Translations under genes and position numbers: made by a program
Part shown: positions 47,145 through 55,786 of the stretch, piece by piece
Layout of the letters: the number at the start of each line of letters is the position of its first letter
Numbering within the stretch: the stretch's first letter is position 1
DNA from: Olivibacter domesticus
GTDB lineage: Bacteria > Bacteroidota > Bacteroidia > Sphingobacteriales > Sphingobacteriaceae
Assembly (NCBI RefSeq): GCF_900109575.1
Contig: NZ_FOAF01000002.1
Span: 248,001-312,000 of the forward strand
Length of the DNA stretch: 64,000 nt
Reading direction: 5' to 3'
The notes under the pieces: model-generated
The model's database searches: none
Told to the model about the DNA's origin: nothing
The model's input: only the letters and a program-made list of their open reading frames with translations

Positions 47145-47210
47145 TTGCCGTTACTGGCAAAATAAACATAAAACAAGGCTTAATTTGCTGTATTTTGCCG
47201 ATAATGGCAG
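47145..47210. promoter_or_regulatory. Twin palindromic sites TTGCCG-N4-TGGCA, 50 bp apart
   Basis: TTGCCGTTACTGGCAA (47145-47160) and TTGCCGATAATGGCAG (47195-47210) share the same TTGCC-N6-GGCA dyad and are offset by exactly 50 bp, almost five helical turns. The second lies just before the ATG at 47214. The geometry is that of a dimeric regulator binding cooperatively, such as a toxin-antitoxin autorepressor. The bound protein is unknown. Confidence 0.45.
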
Positions 47211-47213
47211 GTA

Positions 47214-47840
47214 ATGGAGAATCATGCCAGATTTCATGCTAGTGATTACGATAACAATCAATTTAAACCCATGTTGGTCGGCATGATCGTAATGCTGTAC
47301 TACTTTACTCCATTATCAATCAACTCCATTCTAAAGACAGTCGACTTCAAATCAATTTTAATCGGAATAAATGTAAAGCTTGTTGACTTTATCGTTAAAC
47401 TATACTAGTTTGTTGCAAAGTCGTTTGTACTTATGTTAAAGTCATATGGGTTTACAACCAAGTCAGTCGACTTTATTATAAAGACCGTTGACTTCAAGCT
47501 AACGCTGATTAAAAGTAATGCAAAGCTGTTTGGCTTTATAGTTAAGCTATACAAGTTTGTAGTAAAGTCGTTTGTGCCTATGTTAAAGTCGTCTGAGTTT
47601 ATCACTAAGTCGGTGTACTTTATTATAAAAACAACTAGCTTCAACTCAAGTATGATCGGAACCAACTTAATGCCGTATTCCTTTGAAGTAAAGTCGATCA
47701 ACATTGTCCTTATTTCGACCGACATAAAACCAATGACATTCTACTTGGTGTTAAATGCAGTCGCTCTTGTTACCACGTTGTTTGGCTCTATACTCATGTC
47801 AATGAGAAATGCCTTTAATCTGATCGTCTTTAGCGTATGA
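47214..47840 (+). repeat. 21-bp (7-codon) tandem repeat array with 147-bp higher-order units, decaying ORF
   Basis: From about 47272 to 47837 the sequence falls into 21-bp units, readable in one plus-strand frame as heptads such as KSVDFII, KTVDFKL, KLFGFIV, KSFVPML, KSSEFIT, KSVYFII. Seven units make a 147-bp superunit: AAGACAGTCGACTTCAA at 47334, AAGACCGTTGACTTCAA at 47481 and AAAACAACTAGCTTCAA at 47628, equally spaced. The frame runs from the ATG at 47214 to the TGA at 47838-47840 with one TAG at 47406-47408; the matching codon in the next superunit is AAG, so one A-to-T change broke it. The opposite strand is also open for 106 codons. Whether it is or was coding is unsettled. No domain is recognised. 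Confidence 0.7.
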
Positions 47841-47908
47841 TGGGATATAAAAATGTTATTTGTAGGCTAATGTGCTCTATAAACTATAAGGATATAACAA
47901 CTATTTAT

Positions 47909-48262
47909 CTATTTTCCAATATCCTCCTGTTTTAGAACCCTCGTGAATTCGATCTTACCCTCGCACTGCAATTGATTTAACCATCTTTGCAGGCTTCTTT
48001 GAGAGGCTTTTGTTTTTTCTTCAAAAAAGGGTCTTCTTTGTCCTGGATATTGCGTTATTAGTTCAAGCAACTCATTTGCTGTGCCACTTGTCTTGGTTGC
48101 ATACACCAATACCCTAAATTCTAATGTCTCGGTAGTATCTTCTGTAGACAGTTTCATCGGGAATATGATGGGCCACCGGGCTTCGGGTAAAACGGTATAA
48201 CTAGCTGTTGTCTTCTCCGCTCCATTGCAACCAGCTATATATAGATTTGGAATAAATCTATT
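47909..48262 (-). pseudogene. Remnant: zeta-toxin-like P-loop start fused to winged-helix tail
   Basis: On the minus strand the frame opens after a TAG (48263-48265) with FIPNLYIAGCNGAEKTTASYTVLPE, which matches the N-terminus of zeta-toxin-like P-loop ATPases of Bacteroidota (usually LYIIAGxNGAGKTTxSYTxLPE) but with Glu in place of the essential Walker A Gly. After ~30 residues the sequence changes to a different protein end: NELLELITQYPGQRRPFFEEKTKASQRSLQRWLNQLQCEGKIEF, a winged-helix DNA-binding tail. One base shift at the end would give KTGGYWKIDK instead of KQEDIGK. The composite looks like two gene fragments joined by deletion. The shorter reading from the ATG at 48157 gives 82 aa. Confidence 0.55.
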
Positions 48263-48335
48263 CTATTCCTTCAATTTTTCTCTTTGCAGATCTTTTCTAC
48301 AATGATTTACAATCAGTCTGTAAAGAAACCACAAG

Positions 48336-48378
48336 AATAAAAAAGAGCCTGATCATCGTCTTTATGATGCAGGCTCTT
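48336..48378 (-). terminator. Strong intrinsic terminator, minus strand
   Basis: AAGAGCCTG (48343-48351) pairs with CAGGCTCTT (48370-48378), extended inside by CATC/GATG; on the minus strand it is followed by six T. It ends the isomerase/epimerase operon (stop at 48395). Confidence 0.85.
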
Positions 48379-48394
48379 CATCTTAGATTTTTTT

Positions 48395-49252
48395 CTACTT
48401 CAACTCCTTCACGTAAGTTCTAAAGTTTTCTACGCTCGCAGCTATATCAGCAGAGTTTGCTAGCCAATTATATTCATATTCGGCAGACATCATGCCTTTA
48501 AATTTCTGATTTTTAAGCTCTTGCATTACCCCTTTGATGTTACCTACACCTGTTCCCCAATGTACATCATGTGCATCACGTGATTTTTCGCTTAAGTCTT
48601 TAAAGTGCAAATGGTTAATATGTCCTTTATATTTCTGTAAACAAGCTATTGGATCTAAACCTGAACGAACCCAATGGCCGATATCAGCACATGCACCTAC
48701 ATATTCACTGTTTGCCAATTGTATTGCATTTAATACAATTTCTGGGCTCCAATAATGAGTAGGGTTAGGATGGTTATGTATAGAAACTTTGATTTTAAAC
48801 TCACTCGCTAACTTACCAATTAATGGTAAATCTTCTTGCTTGGGTTCTGTATTAATATTTTTTATTCCCATTGCTTTAGCGAACTCGAAAAGCTGACGCC
48901 ATCCCTCAGGTGAATCTGCATTGACTACACCAAAGGCTACTAAGGTAATACCTTTATCTTTCAATAGCTTAAGCACCTGTGCTCTTTTTTCAGCTGGCAT
49001 GGTGAAATCCATTTTTCCTTCTACCCCGCCTCCAATCGTTTGCCCAGGGTAGGCTTCGATAAACTTCAATTTGCAGCTATCAGTTTTTGCTACTGCCTCT
49101 GCAAAGGTAAAACGATTAAAGCTATAAGCTTGCGTTCCAAGTTTCCAACCTAATTTTTCCTCAGGCCTGTCTTGTGCCTTTGAAATACTTGGAGCCAACA
49201 TTACGGCTAATAAAACCAAAAGGCTTCCAATTATACGTCTGCTATAATTCAT
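48395..49252 (-). CDS. Exported sugar phosphate isomerase/epimerase-family TIM barrel protein
   Basis: 285 aa from the ATG at 49252, chosen because it opens a signal peptide (MNYSRRIIGSLLVLLAVMLAPSISKAQ) and avoids overlap with the upstream gene. The AP-endonuclease-2/xylose-isomerase-like barrel has metal-site residues in order: KFIEAYPG (Glu), INTEPKQ (Glu), VSIHNHPNP (His), VGACADIGHWVRSG (Asp/His), INHLHFKDL (His) and MMSAEYEYN (Glu). Exported members act on sugars, for example in 3-keto-glycoside metabolism. It follows the aldo/keto reductase by 28 nt and shares a terminator, so the two form an operon with FKBP upstream. Confidence 0.87.
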   Translation of the reverse strand: MNYSRRIIGSLLVLLAVMLAPSISKAQDRPEEKLGWKLGTQAYSFNRFTFAEAVAKTDSCKLKFIEAYPGQTIGGGVEGKMDFTMPAEKRAQVLKLLKDKGITLVAFGVVNADSPEGWRQLFEFAKAMGIKNINTEPKQEDLPLIGKLASEFKIKVSIHNHPNPTHYWSPEIVLNAIQLANSEYVGACADIGHWVRSGLDPIACLQKYKGHINHLHFKDLSEKSRDAHDVHWGTGVGNIKGVMQELKNQKFKGMMSAEYEYNWLANSADIAASVENFRTYVKELK

Positions 49253-49280
49253 ATTATGTTTGTTTATATAGTGATAGTAA

Positions 49281-50177
49281 TTATCTGTGTGCATCGTAGG
49301 TAAATGTTCTTACCTGCTGCCGCAATTCCACCAACTGATCTTCCGTTAATTGTGGCCATTCTTTTAGTGCTTTTGTCGCCTCATCCAATTGCTCAGCCGT
49401 CCTTATTCCGGTAACGGCAGAAGCTACTGCGGGCTGACTTAGCACATAGGCTAAAGCTACATCTATTTTTTGTTTATTCAAATCATCCGCTAACTTACCG
49501 ATGTTTTTTGCTGCTTTTGTAACCTCACTTGAGGTAAATTGCAAATAAGCGCCTTCTTTTTTACCCAGTAAGCGCCCTTGTGCCACAGCTCCTCTTGTAA
49601 TTACACTGATTTGATGTTCATTTAAAAGGGCCAATATTTCCTCTTCCGGCCTATTATCTAACAAACTATATTGCATCATTACCGAAACAATATTAGAATT
49701 CTTAACATATTCTCTAATAACATTCGGCCTAATAGAAGAAATACCATACCATCTAATTTTTCCTTGCTCCTTCAGCTGTTCGAAGGCCGCTATTGTTTCC
49801 TCTATAGGGTCGTCTATTGTTCCGCCGTGTAATTGATAAAGGTCTATATAATCGGTCTGTAAACGACGGAGGCTCTGTTCAACCGATTTCAGTATATATT
49901 CTTTGCTAGGGTTCCAATCCCAACCACTTCCATCTGGTCGCCATTGATTGCCTACCTTTGTGGCGATAACGACTTTTTGACGCATCGATTTCAGCGCCGT
50001 TCCGACGTGAAGCTCGTTCATCCCCTTATCATAAAGGTCGGCTGTATCAAAAAAATTTATTCCTCGATCGTACGCTTTATGCAGCAAGGCATCTGCTTGG
50101 GCTTGATTTTCGCTCAATGACATGCAGCCAAAGCTTATTTCACTAACGTTTAGATCCGACTTACCTAATGTGTTCAT
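49281..50177 (-). CDS. Aldo/keto reductase
   Basis: 298 aa cytoplasmic NADPH-dependent reductase. The catalytic tetrad is visible: Asp44 and Tyr49 in FDTADLYDKGMNE, Lys74 in VVIATKVGN, His117 in DLYQLHGG. The C-terminal cofactor region TGIRTAEQLDEATKAL is normal for the AKR11/12-like group. The gene lies 11 nt after the FKBP gene and 28 nt before the exported isomerase/epimerase, suggesting one transcript. Substrate unknown; reduction of a keto-sugar or aldehyde product would suit the neighbour. Confidence 0.92.
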   Translation of the reverse strand: MNTLGKSDLNVSEISFGCMSLSENQAQADALLHKAYDRGINFFDTADLYDKGMNELHVGTALKSMRQKVVIATKVGNQWRPDGSGWDWNPSKEYILKSVEQSLRRLQTDYIDLYQLHGGTIDDPIEETIAAFEQLKEQGKIRWYGISSIRPNVIREYVKNSNIVSVMMQYSLLDNRPEEEILALLNEHQISVITRGAVAQGRLLGKKEGAYLQFTSSEVTKAAKNIGKLADDLNKQKIDVALAYVLSQPAVASAVTGIRTAEQLDEATKALKEWPQLTEDQLVELRQQVRTFTYDAHR

Positions 50178-50188
50178 TCTTTTGGAAA

Positions 50189-50902
50189 TTAACCCCCGAT
50201 TTTCAATAGCTCTACATCAAAAATCAATACGCTGAAAGGAGGAATATCATTACCCGCACCTCTCTCTCCATACCCTAACTGATAAGGAATATAGAATCGA
50301 TAGTGGGAGCCTACGGGCATCAACAACAGCCCCTCTTGCCAACCTTGGATCACTCTATTTAATTGAAATGAGATAGGTTCTCCACGGTCGTAAGAGCTAT
50401 CAAACACTTTACCGTCTAACAAAGCACCTTTGTAATTGACCGTTACCGAATCAGTTGCAGCGGGTTTTGGACCAGTTGCCTCGCGTATCACTTCATATTG
50501 CAAACCACTTGCAGTAGTATGTATGCCTTGTTTTACTTTATTTTCGGCCAGAAATTTATCCCCTGCAGCACTTTGCTCCTTTTTCTGTTCTTCAGCCGCT
50601 GCTGTTAATACGTCACTAATGGCCTTATACTCATCTTCTTCTTTAATCGGACTAGGTTTTCCTGCAAAAAAATCCTCAATGGCGCTCGCCACAAGCTTAG
50701 CATTTAGCTCTTTCAGTCCTCTTTTTTTAAGATCTCTCGCCATACTTAAGCCAAATGCATAAGAAGCAGAATCAATTTTACTTTCAAACATGGGGGTTAC
50801 TTTAATTTGTTTTTGTATTGTTTTTGGTTTGCTCTTCTGTTGAGCTAATGAAGGAAATGTACTTAAAGCCAACAGGCCAATAATAGTTATCGGTTTGATC
50901 AT
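50189..50902 (-). CDS. FKBP-type peptidyl-prolyl cis-trans isomerase, periplasmic
   Basis: 237 aa from the ATG at 50902 (a TTG three codons earlier is less likely), opening a signal peptide (MIKPITIIGLLALSTFPSLAQ). An FKBP N-terminal dimerisation domain (about 40-120, KIDSASYAFGLSMARDLKKRGLKELNAKLVASAIEDFFAG) precedes the FKBP fold (about 145-237; TVNYKGALLDGKVFDSSYDRGEPISFQLNRVIQGWQEGLLLMPVGSHYRFYIPYQLGYG and PPFSVLIFDVELLKI), the Mip/FkpA architecture. A periplasmic folding helper. Confidence 0.94.
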   Translation of the reverse strand: MIKPITIIGLLALSTFPSLAQQKSKPKTIQKQIKVTPMFESKIDSASYAFGLSMARDLKKRGLKELNAKLVASAIEDFFAGKPSPIKEEDEYKAISDVLTAAAEEQKKEQSAAGDKFLAENKVKQGIHTTASGLQYEVIREATGPKPAATDSVTVNYKGALLDGKVFDSSYDRGEPISFQLNRVIQGWQEGLLLMPVGSHYRFYIPYQLGYGERGAGNDIPPFSVLIFDVELLKIGG

Positions 50903-50983
50903 GATAGGCAAACATAAAAAAATTAGTCGAGTAGGAAAATAGTTAGGTAGGGAATTTTTAGTCGTGAGTTGTGAGTCTCCCTA

Positions 50984-51072
50984 TTCAACAACTCAACTAC
51001 TTAACAATTCAACTACTCAAAACTACTTAACGATTTAACTACTCTTCTATTTAACTACTCTACTACTCATCA
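50984..51072. repeat. Degenerate AACTACT/CAACTC low-complexity intergenic repeat
   Basis: About 90 nt of near-repeating AACTACT, TTAACAATTCAACTACT and AACTACTCTTCT text between the FKBP and GH1 genes. No stem or ORF. A similar kind of repeat occurs at 53563-53627. Confidence 0.5.
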
Positions 51073-52404
51073 TTAACTTAGCCATTCACCATACCACCTG
51101 CCACTATCTTTTATAATGCGTTCCTGTGTATCAAAATCTACATGTATTAATCCAAAACGTGGATTATACCCTTCCGCCCATTCAAAATTATCCATAAGGG
51201 TCCATACAAAATAACCTCTTATGTCCATTCCATCTTTTTTTGCCCGTAATACCTGCTCAATATGCGCTTCAAGATAACGAACCCGCTCTTCATCATTGAC
51301 CCGATCATCTGCCACATGATCTTCAAATGCTGCCCCATTCTCAGTGATATAGATAGGAGGCATATTTGTGTAGTTGTGAAATCTCTTAAGCGTGGCATGC
51401 ATCGATGGTGGATGAACTTCCCAATCCATCGTAGTTGTCTTCTTCACTCCCCTCCGCTTTGGTTCTACTATATTCGCCCATACATAAGGCATTAAAAGCG
51501 AAAACTGAATAAATTCCCGGGTATAGGTCTGGACACCAATAAAATCGAAATCAAATGCCAAGGCCTCCTCATCCCCTGGTAGCATATATTTTTTCAGTCC
51601 TTCAAGGGCTTTAACAGCTTCTGTTGGGTACCCCAGTCCTAAGATAGGCTCAATAAATAGGCGGTTCATAATAGCATCCGCCCTTCGCAAGGCATTTATA
51701 TGTCTTCGCTTAAGCGATATCGGCTCCATAGGAGAATGTGAAAAGGTTGAACCTACTTTTGCTTCCGGAAGCAGTTCTTTGATCAGCCTTCCGATTCTTC
51801 CCATACTAAGTGTTGCATGGTGTACTGCGGGAAGAAAATACCTTAGTCCCCACTTTCCGGGTGCATGTTTCCCAAAAAAATAACCTGCTCCTGTAAAAGC
51901 TACCGGTTCATTTAGTACCATCCAATGTTTTACCCGATCACCAAAGTTATTGATACACACGCTTGCGAATTCTTCAAACCAATCTAAAATGGCACGATTT
52001 GTCCACCCGCCAGCGTTTTCTAATACCTGCGGTAAATCCCAATGATAAAGGGTTATCCATGGAGTGATTCCCTGCTCTAGGCATTCGTTGATGACATTGT
52101 TATAAAACGCTATTCCCGCTTCATTAATAGCGCCTATGCCATTTGGTAAGACCCGAGGCCATGATATTGAAAAACGGTAATTTTTGATATGCATGCTTTT
52201 CATTAACTGGATATCTTCTTTATATCTGTAATAAAAATTGCATGCTATATCGGCATGGTGATCATTTCTTATTTTCCCTTTCTTCTTAGTGAATTCATCC
52301 CAAATGGATTTACCTTTCCCATCTATATCACTGGCGCCCTCAATTTGATAGGCAGCCGTTGCCACCCCCCAAACAAAATCATCACCAAAATCCAATCTAT
52401 TCAT
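51073..52404 (-). CDS. Beta-glucosidase, glycoside hydrolase family 1
   Basis: 443 aa, the usual GH1 length, cytoplasmic (no signal peptide). The N-terminal GH1 signature FVWGVATAAYQIEGA is present, acid/base Glu166 is in VLNEPVAF and nucleophile Glu355 in YITENGAAF; GYFVWTLMDNFEWAEGYNPRFGLIHVDF near the end supplies aglycone and base contacts. It hydrolyses beta-glucosides or related beta-glycosides. It starts 4 nt after the glycosyltransferase gene, so the two are cotranscribed; a glycoside made by the transferase could be its substrate, but that is an inference. Confidence 0.95.
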   Translation of the reverse strand: MNRLDFGDDFVWGVATAAYQIEGASDIDGKGKSIWDEFTKKKGKIRNDHHADIACNFYYRYKEDIQLMKSMHIKNYRFSISWPRVLPNGIGAINEAGIAFYNNVINECLEQGITPWITLYHWDLPQVLENAGGWTNRAILDWFEEFASVCINNFGDRVKHWMVLNEPVAFTGAGYFFGKHAPGKWGLRYFLPAVHHATLSMGRIGRLIKELLPEAKVGSTFSHSPMEPISLKRRHINALRRADAIMNRLFIEPILGLGYPTEAVKALEGLKKYMLPGDEEALAFDFDFIGVQTYTREFIQFSLLMPYVWANIVEPKRRGVKKTTTMDWEVHPPSMHATLKRFHNYTNMPPIYITENGAAFEDHVADDRVNDEERVRYLEAHIEQVLRAKKDGMDIRGYFVWTLMDNFEWAEGYNPRFGLIHVDFDTQERIIKDSGRWYGEWLS

Positions 52405-52408
52405 GCTA

Positions 52409-53395
52409 TCAACTATGAGCCGCTAAGATCTTATCTACGATCTCTTGTGTACAATCCGGATAATTAACTTTTACCACTTCATCTGAACTAATCCACGTAT
52501 TGATTGCCTCGTCATTTTTTGATTTTAAATTTTTAATAACAGGAATACCCATCTGCTTAAGTGCAGCAGCGTTGAGATGCTGCTCATATTGATTTTTCAT
52601 TGGGATCACCATCAGCTTCTTGTTGAGGTATAAGGCTTCTGCTGGCGTCTCAAATCCTGCACCACATAGAATGCCATGGCAAGTGGCCATACTCCGCACA
52701 AACTTTTCGTTGTTTATGGGTTGTACGTTCACATTTTTGAGCGAAAAGGGTACCTTATTATGCTTTGAAAAAACATCCCATTGTACATGTTCAAAACGCA
52801 GCAGGCTTTTAAATAAACGTGCGTCATCATAGGCCGGCAAATAAACCGTATAATGTCCATTATCAATCACTTCTTGCTGCCTGATTTGCTGTCTTATCAC
52901 GGGGGTAAAGATGGATTTACTGTAGGGCTGAAAATGAAATCCATAACTAACATTGGTAGGGGCGTAATGCTTCAGAATAAATTTCCCCATCATATCCACT
53001 TCATCAGGTTTAGGGGAATTTGTATCTAATACGGCAGCTTGATGACTCATCCCTATGCAGGGGTGCTCTCGCAGGTAACAAGCCCAGGCGCTAACTGGTT
53101 CGAAGTCATTGATCACCAGATCATATTGTTCAATGGGAACTTCATTCACTTCTTTTACAATCTCCCGCACTTTATTGCTCATGAAAGTCTTCCAAAGATC
53201 TACACCACCAGCCTTTCCAAATATAAAACTAAGTCCATGTTTTCGGTATTTTACTTCGAAAGGTAAATGCAGATCAGCTTGGATACCGCTCACCAGAATA
53301 TCAACCTCTGCACGCTGTTTCAAACATGGGATGACATCCATCGCCCGACTTAAATGGCCATTACCTGTTCCTTGAACTGCATATAGTATCTTCAT
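52409..53395 (-). CDS. GT28/MurG-like glycosyltransferase
   Basis: 328 aa. It opens MKILYAVQGTGNGHLSRAMDVIPCL, the G-x-G-N-G-H-L-S-R-A nucleotide-domain loop of MurG/MGDG-synthase-like GT-B enzymes. The C-terminal donor domain has MATCHGILCGAGFETPAEALYLNKKLMVIPMKNQYEQHLNAAAL, typical of the GT28 family donor site (GGFET-type motif, here GAGFETPAE). It transfers a sugar to a lipid or small acceptor. First gene of a two-gene operon with the GH1 enzyme. Confidence 0.87.
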   Translation of the reverse strand: MKILYAVQGTGNGHLSRAMDVIPCLKQRAEVDILVSGIQADLHLPFEVKYRKHGLSFIFGKAGGVDLWKTFMSNKVREIVKEVNEVPIEQYDLVINDFEPVSAWACYLREHPCIGMSHQAAVLDTNSPKPDEVDMMGKFILKHYAPTNVSYGFHFQPYSKSIFTPVIRQQIRQQEVIDNGHYTVYLPAYDDARLFKSLLRFEHVQWDVFSKHNKVPFSLKNVNVQPINNEKFVRSMATCHGILCGAGFETPAEALYLNKKLMVIPMKNQYEQHLNAAALKQMGIPVIKNLKSKNDEAINTWISSDEVVKVNYPDCTQEIVDKILAAHS

Positions 53396-53562
53396 TCAAT
53401 AATGATAAGTACGCAATTTTATTTTATAGTTATGGTAAAGTTAATTATTTATGAAGAAAAATCTATTTTAATTAGACAACGTGACAATTAGCCAATATGA
53501 TAATGGGACAGCAGAAAGCGTAGAGCAAAAAGTGTGGAGCAGAAAGCTTAAAGCATTCCTTC

Positions 53563-53627
53563 TACTAACAACTAGCAACTAATAACCAATAACTAGCAAC
53601 TAATAACTGGCAACTAACAACTAATAG
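53563..53627. repeat. Degenerate CAACTAATAACTAG tandem repeat
   Basis: A ~65-nt run of imperfect copies of ACTAGCAACTAATAAC and CAACTAACAACTAATAG. It sits at the 3' end of the Mpo1-like gene (stop at 53621), so the last copy overlaps its final codons. Confidence 0.6.
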
Positions 53628-54154
53628 GGTATCCCTACTTTTTTAAAGATAAAATGCCATAACCAGATGGGCCCTATCAACAGAAACTTAATATCAGTTA
53701 AAAAAGATGGTTTTTTCCCTTCAATCTTATGTCCAATAAATTGCCCAATCCATCCTAACGCAAACAGTATAATGCAAATTATCCAAGGTGCCGGCCCGCC
53801 AGCTTTTTCCCAATACTCCAACTGAACAATGATAAAACTGAAAACACCAAAAGAAAAGAGCATGGCGTAGGACAAGGTAGGTGCTAAACGCAGATAATAA
53901 TATACTACAACTGCCATAATAATGGTGAACCAATTGATAAAACCATTGTACTGCCCCAAGAAGTTCAGATAAGGAAACGGTATGAACCAGATTAATCCCG
54001 AAATGCTAAAGGTTATGAGTGGAACGCAAATCCAATGAAACAGCTTGTTAGTGGGATTTTGATGATGCTCAGCGTACTGTTCAAAGTAAATATCTATTGG
54101 ACGTTTATTTACTTGCTTTGTCGATTGATTCTTCTTAGCCATAAGAGAACACAT
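53621..54154 (-). CDS. Mpo1-like / DUF962 membrane protein
   Basis: 177 aa. The N-terminal QYAEHHQNPTNKLFHWICVPLITFS (about 25-50) is the DUF962 signature with conserved His residues (YAEHHxNPxNxxxHxxxxPL). Four or so transmembrane helices follow, ending ...FLLIGPIWLWHFIFKKVGIPY. Yeast Mpo1 is a 2-hydroxy-fatty-acid alpha-dioxygenase in sphingolipid turnover, and Sphingobacteriaceae make sphingolipids, so a similar role is plausible. The Met at codon 5 is an equally good start. The gene ends in the low-complexity repeat. Confidence 0.85.
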   Translation of the reverse strand: MCSLMAKKNQSTKQVNKRPIDIYFEQYAEHHQNPTNKLFHWICVPLITFSISGLIWFIPFPYLNFLGQYNGFINWFTIIMAVVVYYYLRLAPTLSYAMLFSFGVFSFIIVQLEYWEKAGGPAPWIICIILFALGWIGQFIGHKIEGKKPSFLTDIKFLLIGPIWLWHFIFKKVGIPY

Positions 54155-54162
54155 TAGGAGAT

Positions 54163-54200
54163 AAAAAAACGCACGTATGGCCTAAAACACCATACGTGCG
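54163..54200 (-). terminator. Strong intrinsic terminator after rny
   Basis: CGCACGTATGG (54170-54180) pairs perfectly with CCATACGTGCG (54190-54200) around a 9-nt loop; on the minus strand seven T follow. It lies directly after the rny stop and just before the Mpo1-like gene, which is therefore transcribed separately. Confidence 0.9.
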
Positions 54201-54206
54201 CAAATA

Positions 54207-55760
54207 TTATTTAGCGAAAGAAACCGATCTAGTTTCCCTGATAACCGTCACTTTAATCTGACCAGGATAGGTCATTTCCGTTTGAATACGATTGGAAATA
54301 TCTGCTGCCAGTATTTCCGCCTGAGAATCCGTAACTTTTTCACTTTCTACCACAACCCTCAGTTCTCTACCTGCTTGTATGGCAAATGTCTTTTCTACCC
54401 CTGGGTAAGAAAGAGCTAGCTCCTCCAATTCTTTCAGGCGTTTAATATAGCTTTCCACCACTTCACGACGCGCTCCCGGTCTTGCACCAGAAATAGCATC
54501 ACAGGCCTGAACTACAGGAGATATAAGAGAAGTCATTTCGATTTCATCGTGATGGGCTCCAATAGCATTACAAACTTCAGGATGTTCCTTATATTTCTCG
54601 GCAAGCTGCATACCCAAAATAGCGTGTGGCAATTCGGGGTTATCGTCTGGCACTTTACCTATATCATGTAATAAGCCTGCTCGTTTAGCTAGTTTAACAT
54701 TCAAGCCTAACTCAGCTGCCATCGTTGCACAGAAATTGGCTACTTCGCGTGAGTGTTGTAATAAATTCTGACCATATGACGAACGATAGCGCATACGACC
54801 AACCATACGGATCAATTCTGGATGCAGGCCATGAATTCCTAAATCAATCACAGTACGCTCACCAATCTCTACAATTTCATCATCGATCTGCTTTTTCGTT
54901 TTAGCCACAACCTCTTCTATACGAGCAGGGTGTATACGGCCATCCGTTACTAAGCGGTGAAGTGCTAAACGAGCGATTTCCCTCCTCACTGGGTCGAATC
55001 CTGAAAGAATAATTGCTTCCGGTGTGTCATCTACAATTATCTCAACACCCGTAGCGGCTTCCAACGCTCTAATATTGCGTCCTTCCCTACCAATTACACG
55101 ACCTTTGATCTCATCGTTTTCAATATTAAAGATGGACACGGTGTTTTCAATAGCGCTTTCAGTTGCCGTACGCTGAATTGTCTGTATAACAACTTTTTTC
55201 GCCTCTTTACTTGCTGTGAGTTTTGCCTCGTCAACGATATCTTTAATCTGTATCATCGCTTTTGAACGGGCTTCCTCGCGTAAATTGTTCACTAATTGTT
55301 CTTTGGCTTCATCCGCAGAAAGGCCCGCAATTGTTTCCAATTGCTTGATGTGCTGTATTTTCAGATGATCTACTTCTTCTTGCTTTTTGCTGTTAATCTC
55401 TACCTGACGTTCTAAATTTTTACGCGAATTATCAAGTTCCTGTTTTTCTCGGTTAACCTGTTCTAGCTTTGTGTTTAATGATTGCTCTTTTTGGCGAATA
55501 CCGTTTTCCCGTTGATTAAGCGTATTGTTCTTTTGATTTACCTCACGTTCATGCTCTGCTTTCAAATGAAGGAATTTCTCCTTGGCTTCCAACAATCGAT
55601 TTTTCTTAAGCATTTCGGCTTCCTGCTCTGCCTCCTTTAATATTCGTTTTGCTTTATTCTGTGCTGCAATTTCCTGCTTCTTAAGTAAGCTACGTAATAG
55701 AAAGCGTCCTATCACTACGCCAATAGCTATACCTAATAACACATAAATTATTATTTCCAT
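54207..55760 (-). CDS. rny: Ribonuclease Y
   Basis: 517 aa. N-terminal membrane anchor ([22 protein letters not shown]), a long coiled coil (about 25-190, Lys/Glu/Gln-rich), a KH RNA-binding domain (about 205-270, with [44 protein letters not shown]) and the HD phosphohydrolase domain (about 335-430, [46 protein letters not shown]). The layout is that of RNase Y, an endonuclease that starts mRNA decay at the inner membrane. The next gene upstream on this strand is zapA, after a ~360-nt gap holding a candidate 6S RNA. Confidence 0.97.
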   Translation of the reverse strand: MEIIIYVLLGIAIGVVIGRFLLRSLLKKQEIAAQNKAKRILKEAEQEAEMLKKNRLLEAKEKFLHLKAEHEREVNQKNNTLNQRENGIRQKEQSLNTKLEQVNREKQELDNSRKNLERQVEINSKKQEEVDHLKIQHIKQLETIAGLSADEAKEQLVNNLREEARSKAMIQIKDIVDEAKLTASKEAKKVVIQTIQRTATESAIENTVSIFNIENDEIKGRVIGREGRNIRALEAATGVEIIVDDTPEAIILSGFDPVRREIARLALHRLVTDGRIHPARIEEVVAKTKKQIDDEIVEIGERTVIDLGIHGLHPELIRMVGRMRYRSSYGQNLLQHSREVANFCATMAAELGLNVKLAKRAGLLHDIGKVPDDNPELPHAILGMQLAEKYKEHPEVCNAIGAHHDEIEMTSLISPVVQACDAISGARPGARREVVESYIKRLKELEELALSYPGVEKTFAIQAGRELRVVVESEKVTDSQAEILAADISNRIQTEMTYPGQIKVTVIRETRSVSFAK

Positions 55761-55786
55761 GTTGTTTATTTATATTTAGTTATTGT

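Noticed and set aside
47214-47840. CRISPR array
   Set aside because: The repeats are contiguous, degenerate 21-bp units with no spacers and no cas genes nearby.
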